Shown here: one piece after another, positions 26,010 through 36,182 of the stretch
Position numbering within the stretch: the first letter of the stretch is position 1
Layout: each line of letters begins with the position of its first letter
The notes under the pieces: generated by a model
Told to the model about the DNA's origin: nothing
The model's input: only the letters and a program-made list of their open reading frames with translations
Databases searched by the model: none
NCBI RefSeq assembly: GCF_016583565.1
Contig: NZ_NRRF01000004.1
Location: forward strand, 102,430-166,429
Reading direction: 5' to 3'
Length of the DNA stretch: 64,000 nt
From: Thiocystis violacea
Lineage (GTDB): Bacteria; Pseudomonadota; Gammaproteobacteria; Chromatiales; Chromatiaceae
Program-made: the position numbers and the translations under genes

Positions 26010-27323
26010 ATGGTGAAATCGATCCGCACGCTAGACTTCATGAAGCCGCTGCTCGCGGCCTCGCTGCTGTTGCTACCAATGCTGGCCTCGGCGCAGGAGG
26101 AGCCTACGCTCAGCGCCGGCGACACCGCCTGGATGCTGACCGCAACCGCGCTGGTGCTCTTCATGACCATCCCGGGCCTGTCGCTCTTCTACGCCGGCCT
26201 GGTGCGCTCCAAGAACGTGCTCTCCGTGCTGATGCAATGCTTCGCCATCACCGGCGTCATGAGCATCCTCTGGGCCGTCTATGGCTATAGCCTCGCGGCG
26301 ACGGAAGGCCCCATGAACGCCTTCATCGGTGGCCTCGACAAGCTCTTCCTGTCCGGCGTGACGGTCGACTCCCTCAACGGGACCATTCCAGAATCGCTCT
26401 TCATGACCTTCCAGATGACCTTCGCGATCATCACCCCCGCCCTCATCGTGGGCGCCTTCGCGGAACGCATGAAGTTCTCCGCCATGCTGATTTTCATGGT
26501 CCTCTGGCTGACGCTGGTCTATGTCCCGATCTGGCACTGGGTCTGGGGTGGCGGCTGGATCGCCGAGAAGGGCGCGCTGGACTTCGCGGGCGGTACCGTG
26601 GTGCACATCAACGCGGGTATCGCGGCCCTCATGGCGGCGCTGGTGCTCGGCAAGCGCAAAGGCTATCCGGGCACGGCCATGCCGCCGCACAACCTGGGCC
26701 TGACGGTCATCGGCGCCTCCATGCTGTGGGTCGGCTGGTTCGGTTTCAACGCGGGCTCCGAGCTCGCCGCGGACGGCACCGCCGGCATGGCCATGACGGT
26801 CACCCAACTCGCCACCGCCGCCGCGGCCCTGACCTGGATGTTCGCGGAGTGGGTCAACCACGGCAAGCCGTCCGTGCTGGGTATCGCCACCGGCGCCGTC
26901 GCCGGCCTGGTCGCCATCACCCCGGCCTCCGGCACCGCGGGCCCCATGGGTGGTATCGCGATCGGCTTCGCCGGCGCGCTCTTCGCCTTCATCGCCGCCA
27001 CCAAGGTCAAGCATTGGCTCGGCTATGACGACTCGCTCGATGTCTGGGGCGTGCATGGGGTGGCCGGTATCGTCGGCGCCATCCTGACCGGTGTCTTCGC
27101 GGACGCCAGCCTCGGCGGCGCCGGTCTGGCGGACGGCATGACCATCGGCTCTCAGGTCTGGGTCCAGCTCATCTCCGTCATGGCCACCCTGATCTACAGC
27201 GGCGGCGTGAGCCTGATCCTCCTCCTCCTCATCAAATGGACCATCGGTCTGCGCGTGACGGAAGAGCAGGAGACCGAAGGTCTCGACATCTCCCAGCACG
27301 ACGAGCGCGGCTACATCCTCTGA
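26010..27323 (+). CDS. amtB: Ammonium transporter AmtB (first copy)
   Basis: 437 aa. Signal peptide (MKPLLAASLLLLPMLASA, then cleavage before QEEP) and eleven membrane helices of the Amt/MEP/Rh family. Amt signatures include LFYAGLVRSKNVLSVLMQCF, FAERMKFSAM, HINAGIAALMAALVLGKRKGY and DVWGVHGVAGIVGAILTGVF, supplying the twin pore histidines. The C-terminal tail (GLRVTEEQETEGLDISQHDERGY) is the GlnK contact region and is intact. The annotated frame starts at 26010; Met at 26040 would give a tighter signal peptide. It lies 17 bases after glnK. Confidence 0.96.
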   Translation: MVKSIRTLDFMKPLLAASLLLLPMLASAQEEPTLSAGDTAWMLTATALVLFMTIPGLSLFYAGLVRSKNVLSVLMQCFAITGVMSILWAVYGYSLAATEGPMNAFIGGLDKLFLSGVTVDSLNGTIPESLFMTFQMTFAIITPALIVGAFAERMKFSAMLIFMVLWLTLVYVPIWHWVWGGGWIAEKGALDFAGGTVVHINAGIAALMAALVLGKRKGYPGTAMPPHNLGLTVIGASMLWVGWFGFNAGSELAADGTAGMAMTVTQLATAAAALTWMFAEWVNHGKPSVLGIATGAVAGLVAITPASGTAGPMGGIAIGFAGALFAFIAATKVKHWLGYDDSLDVWGVHGVAGIVGAILTGVFADASLGGAGLADGMTIGSQVWVQLISVMATLIYSGGVSLILLLLIKWTIGLRVTEEQETEGLDISQHDERGYIL

Positions 27324-27410
27324 AGCCCGCTGGGCGGCCGGCATCCCCGGCCGCCATCCACCCTATCCCGGGCCGCTCCCGCGGCCCCCCCCCTTCAGGA
27401 GGCGACACCC

Positions 27411-28664
<1,254 letters not shown>

Positions 28665-28785
28665 GGAGCCGCCCGCCTCAGGCGGTGAAGCATGCGAAGG
28701 ACCGAGGCGCCGGCGAGCGCCAATGCATGCTGACGGCTCACCACTTGCTCGACCGATTCATGCTTTGCACCCTGTGAATCGACTT

Positions 28786-28808
28786 GGGGCCCTCGGGCCC
28801 CATTTTTT
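28786..28808 (+). terminator. Intrinsic terminator of the glnK-amtB operon
   Basis: GGGGCCC-TC-GGGCCCC hairpin followed directly by ATTTTTTG. A strong, classic factor-independent terminator. Confidence 0.92.
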
Positions 28809-28830
28809 GTGTGCGCCGAGGCGACTCAGC

Positions 28831-29309
28831 TCAGCGCTCGGCGAGTTGCCGCCGGAAGAATTCCGGCTGGGCGAGCGCGGCGCGATGGACGCCCGCGTTG
28901 AGGCTGGTGACGAAGCTCCGCGTCGCGAACTCGAGGATCAGCGTCTGGATCGATCCAATCAAGGGCCGGAAGCCGCCGACGTCGTGAAGCAAAGCTTCAT
29001 CGCTGAGGTCACGAAGCTGGAGCTTCGTGACCAGAAAAAGACCGATGCGCGGTGTCGATTGGGCCAAGGTGCGAGGCTGAACAGCCCGCTTGGCGCATTG
29101 CCCCATGCAAGCCCCGCAGGATCTGCATGTGAAAGAGGGGCGACTCGCTCTGCTGGACCAGGATGCCGCCGACGGCGAGGGCACACCAGCAGTCGGCATA
29201 GACGTCGCTCGGTGGCATGGATCTGGATCAGCTGATAGGGCGTCTGCTCCTCATGGAGCTTTGCACGGATCTTGAGGGAGAAGGCGCGACCGGCATCGCC
29301 GGTGACCTC
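28831..29309 (-). pseudogene. speE: Decayed spermidine synthase gene (speE)
   Basis: Three blocks of a polyamine aminopropyltransferase lie in order but in different frames. The N-terminal strand region, GRAFSLKIRAKLHEEQTPYQ, is near 29250-29300. A later catalytic-domain piece, DVYADCWCALAVGGILVQQ followed by SESPLFHMQ, is near 29090-29215. The C-terminus, IHRAALAQPEFFRR-like (GVHRAALAQPEFFRRQL), is at 28840-28900. About 150 residues including the S-adenosyl-methioninamine site are missing between blocks one and two, and a second stretch before block three. The gene cannot make an enzyme. Palindromic repeats lie inside it (28985-29032). Confidence 0.75.
28985..29032. repeat. Two adjoining hairpin repeats inside the speE remnant
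   Basis: TGAAGC-AAA-GCTTCA (28985-28999) is followed by a perfect 12-bp inverted repeat, GGTCACGAAGCT-GG-AGCTTCGTGACC split around two bases (29007-29032). The shared GAAGCT/AGCTTC core suggests a REP- or MITE-like element that inserted in or after decay of the gene. Confidence 0.6.
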
Positions 29310-29327
29310 CGGACTCGGCGCGGACGG

Positions 29328-29666
29328 CTACTTGGGCGCGCGGTCGTCGAGATTCGCCGGGCAGAGCACCTCGCGCATGATGCCGATCAAGTCGAGCAGC
29401 TGGGTGTTGCGGATCCGGTAGTAGATACGGTTCGCCTCCTTGCGGGCGACAACGATATTTTTGTTCCTGAGCTGCTCGAGATGCTGCGAGATATTGCTCT
29501 GCGAGGTCCCGGTCCGGTCGACGATCTCGCCAACGGAGAGTTCGCTCTTACCCAGTGAGCAGAGGATCTTCCAGCGCAGCGGATGCGCCATCGCCTTGAG
29601 GGCGTTGGCGGTCAGTGCGGTGTCCTCGTCCTCCGACGATTCCGGTGATAGTGGCTCGATCATCAT
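29328..29666 (-). CDS. ArsR-family repressor with SqrR/BigR-like cysteine pair
   Basis: 112 aa winged-helix regulator (ArsR/SmtB fold). The recognition region is SVGEIVDRTGTSQSNISQHLEQL. It has two cysteines, Cys36 (RWKILCSLG) and Cys102 (REVLCPANL), 66 residues apart, the same spacing as Cys41 and Cys107 of SqrR, which senses persulfides through a tetrasulfide bridge. No metal-binding CxC is present. It is last in an operon with a REC-PAS protein and a hybrid kinase. The start has AGGAGG overlapping the stop of the gene before. In a sulfide oxidiser a reactive-sulfur sensor is plausible; the target is unknown. Confidence 0.85.
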   Translation of the reverse strand: MMIEPLSPESSEDEDTALTANALKAMAHPLRWKILCSLGKSELSVGEIVDRTGTSQSNISQHLEQLRNKNIVVARKEANRIYYRIRNTQLLDLIGIMREVLCPANLDDRAPK

Positions 29667-29674
29667 CCATCCTC

Positions 29675-30556
29675 CTAATACACGTCACGCGCGGCCCGAT
29701 GCATAGCCGGCTCCGCCTCTTTTTCGACCCGTACGTAGCCTGTCATATCCTTCGCGATGCAGATGATATCGCTGATCTGGCCCGCGGCGTTCTTCACCGC
29801 CGTCCTGGAGAAGAGGATCGGCACGCGGCGCCCGTCGCTGGCGATGAAGCGCGCCTCGATCTTGCTCAGCGCCCCGGTGCGGATCAGCGCCTCCAGCCAG
29901 GTGCCCATGAAGGCGCCGGCCTGCTCGTCGCCCTCTTCTTCGAAGACATCGCCGATGGACATGCCGATCAGATCCTCCGCATTGTATCCGAGCATCTGGC
30001 GCGCGGCCGGGTTGGTCAGCTTGATGGTCCCATCCGGCTCCAGCACCAAGAGCGCCTCGCCCATGTAGGTGAGGATATTCTCAAGATATTGACGCGCCTC
30101 GGCCAGTTCCAGGGTGCGCTCGGCGACCTTGCGCTCCAGCGTCCGGTTGAGTTCGCGCTCTTTCTCGATCAGGCGAAAGTAGGTGCTGATCTTGTTGATC
30201 AGCTGATTGTCCTCGATCGGCTTGAGCAGATAGTCGGCCGCCCCGACCGCGAAGCCCTGCTGCTGGAACTCCTCCGACTTGAAGGCCGCCGTCAGGAAGA
30301 TGATGGGGATATCGCGCGTGCGCTTGCGCATCTTGAGCAAGGACGCCGTTTGAAAACCATCCATCTCCGGCATCTGCACGTCCAGAATGATCAGATCGAT
30401 ATCCGGATCCCTGTGGGTGCAGTCGATCGCCTCCTGGCCCGAGTTGGCCTCCAACACCCTGACGTCCATGTGCGTCTCGACCAGGGTGCGCAAGGTGAAG
30501 AGATTGTGCGCGTGATCGTCGACGATCAGGAGCTTGAACCCGGCATAGCGAGTCAT
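29675..30556 (-). CDS. Response regulator with REC and PAS domains, no DNA-binding output
   Basis: 293 aa. A receiver domain (about 1-130) has the phospho-acceptor Asp59 (LIILDVQMPEMDG), acidic pair VDDH and Lys in LLKPI. A coiled-coil helix rich in Glu/Arg follows (about 135-165), and then a PAS domain (about 165-285) with the ALLVLEPDGTIKLTNPAARQMLGY opening. There is no HTH, GGDEF or other effector. Probably a signalling intermediate that binds a partner. Start overlaps the hybrid-kinase stop as ATGA, and the ArsR gene follows after nine bases. Confidence 0.88.
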   Translation of the reverse strand: MTRYAGFKLLIVDDHAHNLFTLRTLVETHMDVRVLEANSGQEAIDCTHRDPDIDLIILDVQMPEMDGFQTASLLKMRKRTRDIPIIFLTAAFKSEEFQQQGFAVGAADYLLKPIEDNQLINKISTYFRLIEKERELNRTLERKVAERTLELAEARQYLENILTYMGEALLVLEPDGTIKLTNPAARQMLGYNAEDLIGMSIGDVFEEEGDEQAGAFMGTWLEALIRTGALSKIEARFIASDGRRVPILFSRTAVKNAAGQISDIICIAKDMTGYVRVEKEAEPAMHRAARDVY

Positions 30557-32994
30557 GTCGTCTCCTCCTGGTGGCGCTGGCTGGTGGGGCCAGCCTCACC
30601 CTCTTGGCTCTCGCCCGCGCGGACCAGCGTCACCTGAAGCGGCTCAAGGAGCAGCCTGTGGCTCAGCACCTCGGACAGCAACACCGTGAGTTGACAGGGA
30701 TCGACGGGCGTGGACAGGAACCCCACGGAGGCGCCGTCAAGGCAGGCATGGATCGACTCCTCCATACCGGGCGGCCCCATGACCGCGACGGCGGGATGGA
30801 CAGCACTTTGCGCCAATAAAGACCGGATCGTATCACAGGTCTTTTCCGCTGGCACCCGGGCCGCCAGCAACACCAGCCCGCAGCCCTCCCCTTCTTCGGC
30901 CAGCGTCTCCAGCGCCTCGTCCAGGTCGGCCGCGGTCTGCACATGCAGCCCGCGATGGGTGAGATCGGAGGTGAGCCGGACCAGGGTCTTGACGTCCCGC
31001 TCGATGATGAGGACCCAGGTCTGCTCCGCGGCGAGGTCGGCGTCCCGCGGATTCCCCGCAAGCGTCTGCGCGCAGTCCTCCTCCAGCGCCGTGTCGACCA
31101 CGCGAGTCGCCGCGACCGCCGGCTCTGGCTGGCGCGCCGTCCGCGTCATATCGGCGGACAAGGGCAGCAGCAGCGAGAAGCACGCGCCCGCGCCCGGAGC
31201 GCTCTCCACCACGATGGCGGCGCCGAGCAGGGTCGCCAGCTCCCGGCTGATCGAGAGGCCCAGGCCGGTACCGCCATAGCGGCGCCGCGTCGAGCCGTCC
31301 GCCTGCTGAAAGGCGTCGAAGATGATCTCCTGCTTGTCCAGCGGAATGCCGATGCCGGTGTCGCTCACGCTCAACGCGACCGGCAGCTCGCGATCGTCGC
31401 GCGCCTCGACACTGATACGCACATGCCCCTGCTCGGTGAACTTGACCGCATTGGCGAGGAAATTCTTGAGGATCTGGCGCAGCTTGTCGCGGTCGCTGAA
31501 GAGCCGCTGCCGCGCGCCTGGGTCGACACTCAGGCTGAGTTCCACCGGTTTTTCCGCCAGCATGGGCACGAAGAGTTCCATCAGCTCCTCCAGCATCGGC
31601 TTGAGTTCCACCCACTCCAGGGACAGGCTGACATGCCCCGCCTCGATCCGCGAGATGTCGAGGATGTTGTCGATCATGGTTCTGAGGTCGCGACCAGCCT
31701 CATGGATGACTTGCGCCTGGCGACGCTGCCCCGGGTTCAGTCCGCTGCCGTCGGCCCCGAGCATCTTGGACAGGAGCAGGATGGAATTCAGCGGGGTGCG
31801 CAGCTCATGGCTGACGTTGGCCAGAAACTGCGACTTGTAACGGTTGGATTTCTCCAGCTCACGGGTGTGCGCCTGGGCCGCGCGCAGATGCTCGGCGTGG
31901 GTTTCGGCCAGGGCCGTGAGTTGCCGGCCCAACTCGCGGATCTCGCGCGGTCCCCGCCAACGGAAGCGCAGCGGACGCCCCTCCCTGAGGATCAGACCGA
32001 TGCCGCCCGTCAGCTCTTGCCCGAAATGCTCCAGCCGCGCGGCGATCCACCGCGCGAGCACCATGACGAAGAGCACCAGCAGGAAGATGATGGAGAGCAC
32101 CCGCACGATGAGCGCGTCCCGGAAGGCATCGATGGGCGAGGGATCGACCGGACGACCGACCCAGAGCGGAAAGCCGTCCTCGGTGAGAAACATGGGGACC
32201 CAGAGCATCTGCCTGCCCTGGCTACCCTTCCACAACGCCAGCTTGTCCTCGGCGAAGATCTCCGCCAGGCCAGGAAAGGCCTCGAAGGCCTCCGGCTTGC
32301 CACTAGCCGGCTGCCCGGGACGCAGGTAGCTGCCGTCGTGATTGACCCAGAGGGTGTTGCGGTAGAACTCCGCCAGGCCGCCGACGTCGATGGTCAGCAC
32401 CACCACGCCCTTGGCGTCCTCGGCCTTGTCCCCGCCGATCTGGCTGACCAGATTGAGCGTCATGAGCTGGCGCGGATCGCCGTTCCCGGCGGCCAGGTCC
32501 ACGCGGATACGGCTGACCATGACGGTGGGTGACTGACTCTCCAGCCCGGCCGCGAGAAATTGCCGGTTCGGGACCTGGGGTGGTTGCTCCGTGGGCCGCC
32601 ACTCCTGGGTGCGGGGATCGCGCGCCAGCCAGAAGCGCTCCTGCCCGTCCGCGCCGACGAAGAGGATCTGGATGACGTCGCGCTGGTCGGCGAGGATCTG
32701 ATTGATCCAGGAGGTGTAGCGTGCGCGGGCGAGATCGATCTGATCCGCGTCGCCCTGCTGGCCGAGGATCAACCCAGGCTCCGGCAGCTTCGAGAGCAGC
32801 CGGATCATCTCGTGGCGGCTGGCCAGGTGCTGATCCAGGTCGCGAAAATCGGCGCGCAGGTTCTGCAGGTAGGCGCGCTGATAGAAGAGCGAGGTACGAT
32901 CCAGCACCAGCGGAAGATTGATGATGGCCGCCAGGATCAGCGGCGTCAGGCCGAAAACCAGCAGGAACAGCAGGATGTAAGCGCGCAGCTTCAC
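30553..32994 (-). CDS. Membrane hybrid histidine kinase with degenerate receiver
   Basis: 813 aa. First transmembrane helix 5-28, a large periplasmic sensor part (about 30-285) of double-Cache type, second helix near 290-315, a HAMP-like stretch, HisKA with phospho-acceptor His396 ([11 protein letters not shown]), then HATPase_c with N, G1 and G2 boxes ([24 protein letters not shown]). The C-terminal 130 residues have a receiver fold, but the segment where the acceptor Asp should lie reads LVLLAARVP, so that receiver is probably inactive. It likely signals to the REC-PAS protein encoded next, whose start it overlaps. Confidence 0.9.
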   Translation of the reverse strand: MKLRAYILLFLLVFGLTPLILAAIINLPLVLDRTSLFYQRAYLQNLRADFRDLDQHLASRHEMIRLLSKLPEPGLILGQQGDADQIDLARARYTSWINQILADQRDVIQILFVGADGQERFWLARDPRTQEWRPTEQPPQVPNRQFLAAGLESQSPTVMVSRIRVDLAAGNGDPRQLMTLNLVSQIGGDKAEDAKGVVVLTIDVGGLAEFYRNTLWVNHDGSYLRPGQPASGKPEAFEAFPGLAEIFAEDKLALWKGSQGRQMLWVPMFLTEDGFPLWVGRPVDPSPIDAFRDALIVRVLSIIFLLVLFVMVLARWIAARLEHFGQELTGGIGLILREGRPLRFRWRGPREIRELGRQLTALAETHAEHLRAAQAHTRELEKSNRYKSQFLANVSHELRTPLNSILLLSKMLGADGSGLNPGQRRQAQVIHEAGRDLRTMIDNILDISRIEAGHVSLSLEWVELKPMLEELMELFVPMLAEKPVELSLSVDPGARQRLFSDRDKLRQILKNFLANAVKFTEQGHVRISVEARDDRELPVALSVSDTGIGIPLDKQEIIFDAFQQADGSTRRRYGGTGLGLSISRELATLLGAAIVVESAPGAGACFSLLLPLSADMTRTARQPEPAVAATRVVDTALEEDCAQTLAGNPRDADLAAEQTWVLIIERDVKTLVRLTSDLTHRGLHVQTAADLDEALETLAEEGEGCGLVLLAARVPAEKTCDTIRSLLAQSAVHPAVAVMGPPGMEESIHACLDGASVGFLSTPVDPCQLTVLLSEVLSHRLLLEPLQVTLVRAGESQEGEAGPTSQRHQEETT

Positions 32995-33022
32995 GCCGCA
33001 AGCCGTCGGACCGGCGCGCGCC

Positions 33023-33487
33023 TCAGAGCGCTCGCACCATCTCGAGGATCTGCGCGGCGTGGCCTTTGGGCTTGACGTCGTAGATCGCCTGCCGAATCAC
33101 GCCTGCCTTGTCGATCACGAAGGTCGAGCGAACGATCCCCATGCGCTTCTCGCCGTGGGCCTCTTTCTCGCGCCAGACGTCATAGGCCTCACAGACCTCC
33201 CCGTCGGTATCGGAGAGGAGATGGACGGTGATCCCGAACTTGTCGCGGAAGGCACCGTGGCTGCCGCAGCTGTCGCGGCTGATACCGATGACCTCGGTCT
33301 CGGCGGCGTCGAACTCACCCTGCAGATCGGTGAATTCCAGTGCCTCCATGGTACAGCCAGGGGTGTCGTCCTTGGGATAGAAATAGATCACGGCGTTTCG
33401 GCGACCAATACGCTCTTCGAGATCGACCCGTTCCATGTCGGCGTTTGGCAGAGAGAAGACGGGGGCTCGATCGCCGTTTTGCAGCAT
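33023..33487 (-). CDS. bcp: Thioredoxin-dependent peroxiredoxin Bcp/PrxQ
   Basis: 154 aa peroxiredoxin that reduces H2O2 and organic hydroperoxides. The peroxidatic cysteine is Cys45 in DTPGCTMEALEF. The usual second cysteine five residues on (Cys50 in E. coli Bcp) is Leu here, so the resolving thiol must be another cysteine (Cys74 or Cys98 region) or an external thiol. ASP-LPNADM, FYPKDDTPG and the C-terminal KGHAAQILE are typical. It lies downstream of the EnvZ-like kinase gene on the same strand with a 41-base gap. Confidence 0.95.
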   Translation of the reverse strand: MLQNGDRAPVFSLPNADMERVDLEERIGRRNAVIYFYPKDDTPGCTMEALEFTDLQGEFDAAETEVIGISRDSCGSHGAFRDKFGITVHLLSDTDGEVCEAYDVWREKEAHGEKRMGIVRSTFVIDKAGVIRQAIYDVKPKGHAAQILEMVRAL

Positions 33488-33528
33488 TGCGGAGTGCTCC
33501 GGTGGTCGCTAATCGTGGAGCACCGAAT

Positions 33529-34896
33529 TTAGGGATGCCAGGCGTCACCGTCAACCATGGCGAACGGCGCAAGGCGTTCTTCCTGCGTCTCGAGGCGCGG
33601 CAGGCGCACGCTGGCAATGGTGCCGCCGCCGCGGCGGCGGCCGAGCCGCAACTCGATATGGTTGGCGAGGGCCAGCTGATGCGCGATGGCCAATCCGAGC
33701 CCCGCCCCACCGGTTTCGCGGTTGCGCGACCCCTCGAGGCGGTAGTAAGGGCGGAGCACCGCCTCCAGCTCGGCCTCTGGAATGCCGGGACCGCGGTCCA
33801 GCACGAAGATCACCGGGCGCAACGGCTGGCAGTCGAGATAAACCTCGACCTGGTCCGCGCTGTATCTGAGCGCGTTCTCGACCAGGTTGCCGACGATCCG
33901 CCGCAGCGCCAGGGCGTCCACCCGGTAGCGGCAAGAGGGGCCGCCGTCCGCGAGGATCCGGGGCCGCCCGGCGATCAGCTCGTCGACCAGGGCGCGCAGA
34001 TCCACCTCCTCCCGAGGTCCGGCGCCCAGGTTCTTGCCAAGCTCGACCGCCTGGGTGATGAGCGCATTCATCTCTTCGATGTCGCGCTCCAAGCGGGCGA
34101 CCAGGGCGGGCGAGGTCTCCTCGGGCAGCATGGCAACGGCCAGGCGCAGGCGCGTCAGCGGCGTGCGCAGGTCGTGGGAGATGCCGGCCAGGAGCAGGGT
34201 GCGGTTGGCCAACAGCTCACGGATCTGGCGGCTGGTCTCGTTGAACTGGCGCGCCAGGTTGGCAAGCTCCCGCGGCCCGGTCTCCGGCAGCTGATTGGGG
34301 GAAAAGCCGAGGGCGACCTGCTCGACCGCGCTGGCGAGCCGCCGCAGTGGCGAAGAGACCCGCCCGGCGAGGATAACCGTGGTGAAGATGATGAGAACGA
34401 CGGCGACGGTCAGGATCACCGCCAGGCCCTCCAGGGGGCGCGTCCCGACGCGGCTGCGCGGGAACCCGGTCCAGAGCGTCTCGCCGCCGACCTCGATCGC
34501 GGCCCAGAACCAACGCTCGCCATTGGCCACGCTGGCGATCATCTCGACCCTGCGCCCGAGACGCCGCGACAGGGCGTCTTCGACGCGCTGGAGATAGGGG
34601 AAGAAATAGCGGCGCGCGTCCGCCAGCGGACGCTCATCGGCAAGCCGGATCTGGTATTCGGTCACCAGCCGCTGCCTGTATTCATCGCGCAGCTGGGGTG
34701 GCAGCTGCCGCAGGGTACGCGCCGACAGCACCATGATGCTCGCGAGGTCCGATGCCGAGCGTTGCGCCAGGGGGATCAGGGCATAGAACACCAGGGCGGC
34801 CGAGGTCACCAGGGCGAAGACGCCGAAGGTGAAGATCAGGGTCAGGAGCGCGCGCCCGAAGAGGGTCGCCGGCACCAGCCGACGCATGAACCTCAT
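33529..34896 (-). CDS. EnvZ-like sensor histidine kinase
   Basis: 455 aa. Transmembrane helices at about 14-40 and 158-180 flank a periplasmic domain. HAMP follows (180-235), then HisKA with His241 (GISHDLRTPLTRLRLAV) and HATPase_c (NLVENALRYS, DRGPGIP, GGAGLGLAI). The Thr-Arg-Leu-Arg after the H box and the overall layout place it in the EnvZ group. Its start overlaps the regulator stop as ATGA. Stimulus unknown; the EnvZ group often responds to osmolarity or acidity. Confidence 0.92.
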   Translation of the reverse strand: MRFMRRLVPATLFGRALLTLIFTFGVFALVTSAALVFYALIPLAQRSASDLASIMVLSARTLRQLPPQLRDEYRQRLVTEYQIRLADERPLADARRYFFPYLQRVEDALSRRLGRRVEMIASVANGERWFWAAIEVGGETLWTGFPRSRVGTRPLEGLAVILTVAVVLIIFTTVILAGRVSSPLRRLASAVEQVALGFSPNQLPETGPRELANLARQFNETSRQIRELLANRTLLLAGISHDLRTPLTRLRLAVAMLPEETSPALVARLERDIEEMNALITQAVELGKNLGAGPREEVDLRALVDELIAGRPRILADGGPSCRYRVDALALRRIVGNLVENALRYSADQVEVYLDCQPLRPVIFVLDRGPGIPEAELEAVLRPYYRLEGSRNRETGGAGLGLAIAHQLALANHIELRLGRRRGGGTIASVRLPRLETQEERLAPFAMVDGDAWHP

Positions 34897-35615
34897 GAAT
34901 CGCCCGCGGGCGTGAACATATAGCCCTTACCCCAAATGGTGCGGATGAACCTGGGATGCTTGGTCTCGGGCTCGATCTTCGCCCTCAGACGGGCGATCTG
35001 CACGTCGATGCTGCGGTCGAAGGGCGAGCGCTCGTAGCCCTTGAGCAGATCGAGCAGACGATCGCGATCCAGGACCCGATCGGGATGCTCGACCAATACG
35101 CGCAGCAGGTCGAGCTCGCCGCCGGTCAGCGCGACCGGCTGATCGCCGCGACGCAGCTCGTGCTGGGCCAGATCGAGCCGGTAGGGGCCGAAGCGGATGA
35201 TGTCCTGGTCGCGCCCCTCCTCCTCCCGCGCCGGTTGGTGTCGCCGCATCACGGCGCGAATTCGCGCCAGGAGTTCGCGCGGATTGAAGGGTTTGGGCAG
35301 ATAGTCGTCCGCGCCGACCTCCAGCCCGACGATACGATCCACCTCGTCGCCGCGGGCAGACAGCATGATGATGGGGATGTCGGTCCGGGCGCGCAGCCGC
35401 CGCGCCAGGGTGAGACCGTCGTCTCCGGGCAACATGAGGTCGAGAATCACCAAATCGGTCTCGTTCGCCTCCATCCAGGCATCCATGGCCCGGCCATCCT
35501 CGGCGCCCGCCACGGCGAAGCCCTCGCGCGCCAGGTAGTCGCCCAAGAGCGCGCGCAGCGCGGCATCGTCATCCACGACCAGGATTCGCATCGCATCGTC
35601 AGACATGTTCGCCAT
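34893..35615 (-). CDS. ompR: OmpR-family response regulator
   Basis: 240 aa. Receiver domain with acceptor Asp59 (LVILDLMLPGDDG) and Lys in LPKPFNP, then a winged-helix DNA-binding domain from about residue 145 to the end (LTGGELDLLRVLVEHPDRVLDRDRLL ... RSIDVQIARLRAKIE ... IRTIWGKGYMF). Matches OmpR in layout and in its recognition helix. Cotranscribed with the EnvZ-like kinase. Several close starts exist; the Met at residue 4 or 9 would also be possible. Confidence 0.92.
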   Translation of the reverse strand: MANMSDDAMRILVVDDDAALRALLGDYLAREGFAVAGAEDGRAMDAWMEANETDLVILDLMLPGDDGLTLARRLRARTDIPIIMLSARGDEVDRIVGLEVGADDYLPKPFNPRELLARIRAVMRRHQPAREEEGRDQDIIRFGPYRLDLAQHELRRGDQPVALTGGELDLLRVLVEHPDRVLDRDRLLDLLKGYERSPFDRSIDVQIARLRAKIEPETKHPRFIRTIWGKGYMFTPAGDS

Positions 35616-35834
35616 CAGACATCTTCATCCAGACCCCGTTCGGCTGGCTGCATCTCAGATACAACTTGTTACAACATTAGCAGATAGCGAAATACTCCGT
35701 TAATGCCTTTGGTGCATGATGGAGACAGACTCGCAAAGCGGGGTCGCGGCCCTTGCCTGCACCTCTCTCGATAGGCGCCTCTGCCTGAAGGGTCAAGGAG
35801 CAATCATTCACCCCTGGAAGACGGAGACACCCGC

Positions 35835-35990
35835 ATGAGCTTCGACGCACTCACCATCCTGGGGATTTCCTCCAGTGTCCTCTGTGGCGGTTTCTTGATC
35901 GCCCTCGTCAATCGCAATGAGTCCAAGAGACCGCGCGCCAAGGCCAAAACCGGCCCGGAGGATAGCAAGTCCGTCGATCTGCGGCCGTAG
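35835..35990 (+). CDS. 51-residue single-pass membrane peptide
   Basis: ATG 35835 follows GGAG with an eight-base gap. The product has one hydrophobic helix (LTILGISSSVLCGGFLIALV, residues 6-25) and a basic, Lys-rich cytoplasmic-type tail. No family recognised. It is divergent from the OmpR-like regulator, which might control it. The composition and the ribosome site make it more credible than a chance frame. Confidence 0.5.
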   Translation: MSFDALTILGISSSVLCGGFLIALVNRNESKRPRAKAKTGPEDSKSVDLRP

Positions 35991-35996
35991 CGTCCT

Positions 35997-36047
35997 GTCA
36001 GCTTTCCGAGCCAATCAGCTTTCCGAACAAGTCAGTTTTCCGAGCAG
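35997..36047. repeat. Three 17-base tandem repeats
   Basis: TCAGCTTTCCGAGC, TCAGCTTTCCGAAC and TCAGTTTTCCGAGC begin at 35998, 36015 and 36032, exactly 17 bases apart. They lie in the space between the small membrane peptide and the TPR gene. Could be a repeated protein-binding site or slippage product. Confidence 0.75.
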
Positions 36048-36182
36048 CAAGCCAACTGGGTCGCCACGGCAGCCACACACCCTGTCGTCGCGGCCATTTT
36101 TTGTGCGCCTGGCATACGGTTTGACAGCGCGCGGCGCGCTTCCTAGCATCGCCGGACTTCGTGCCACCAACCCCGACCCCTC

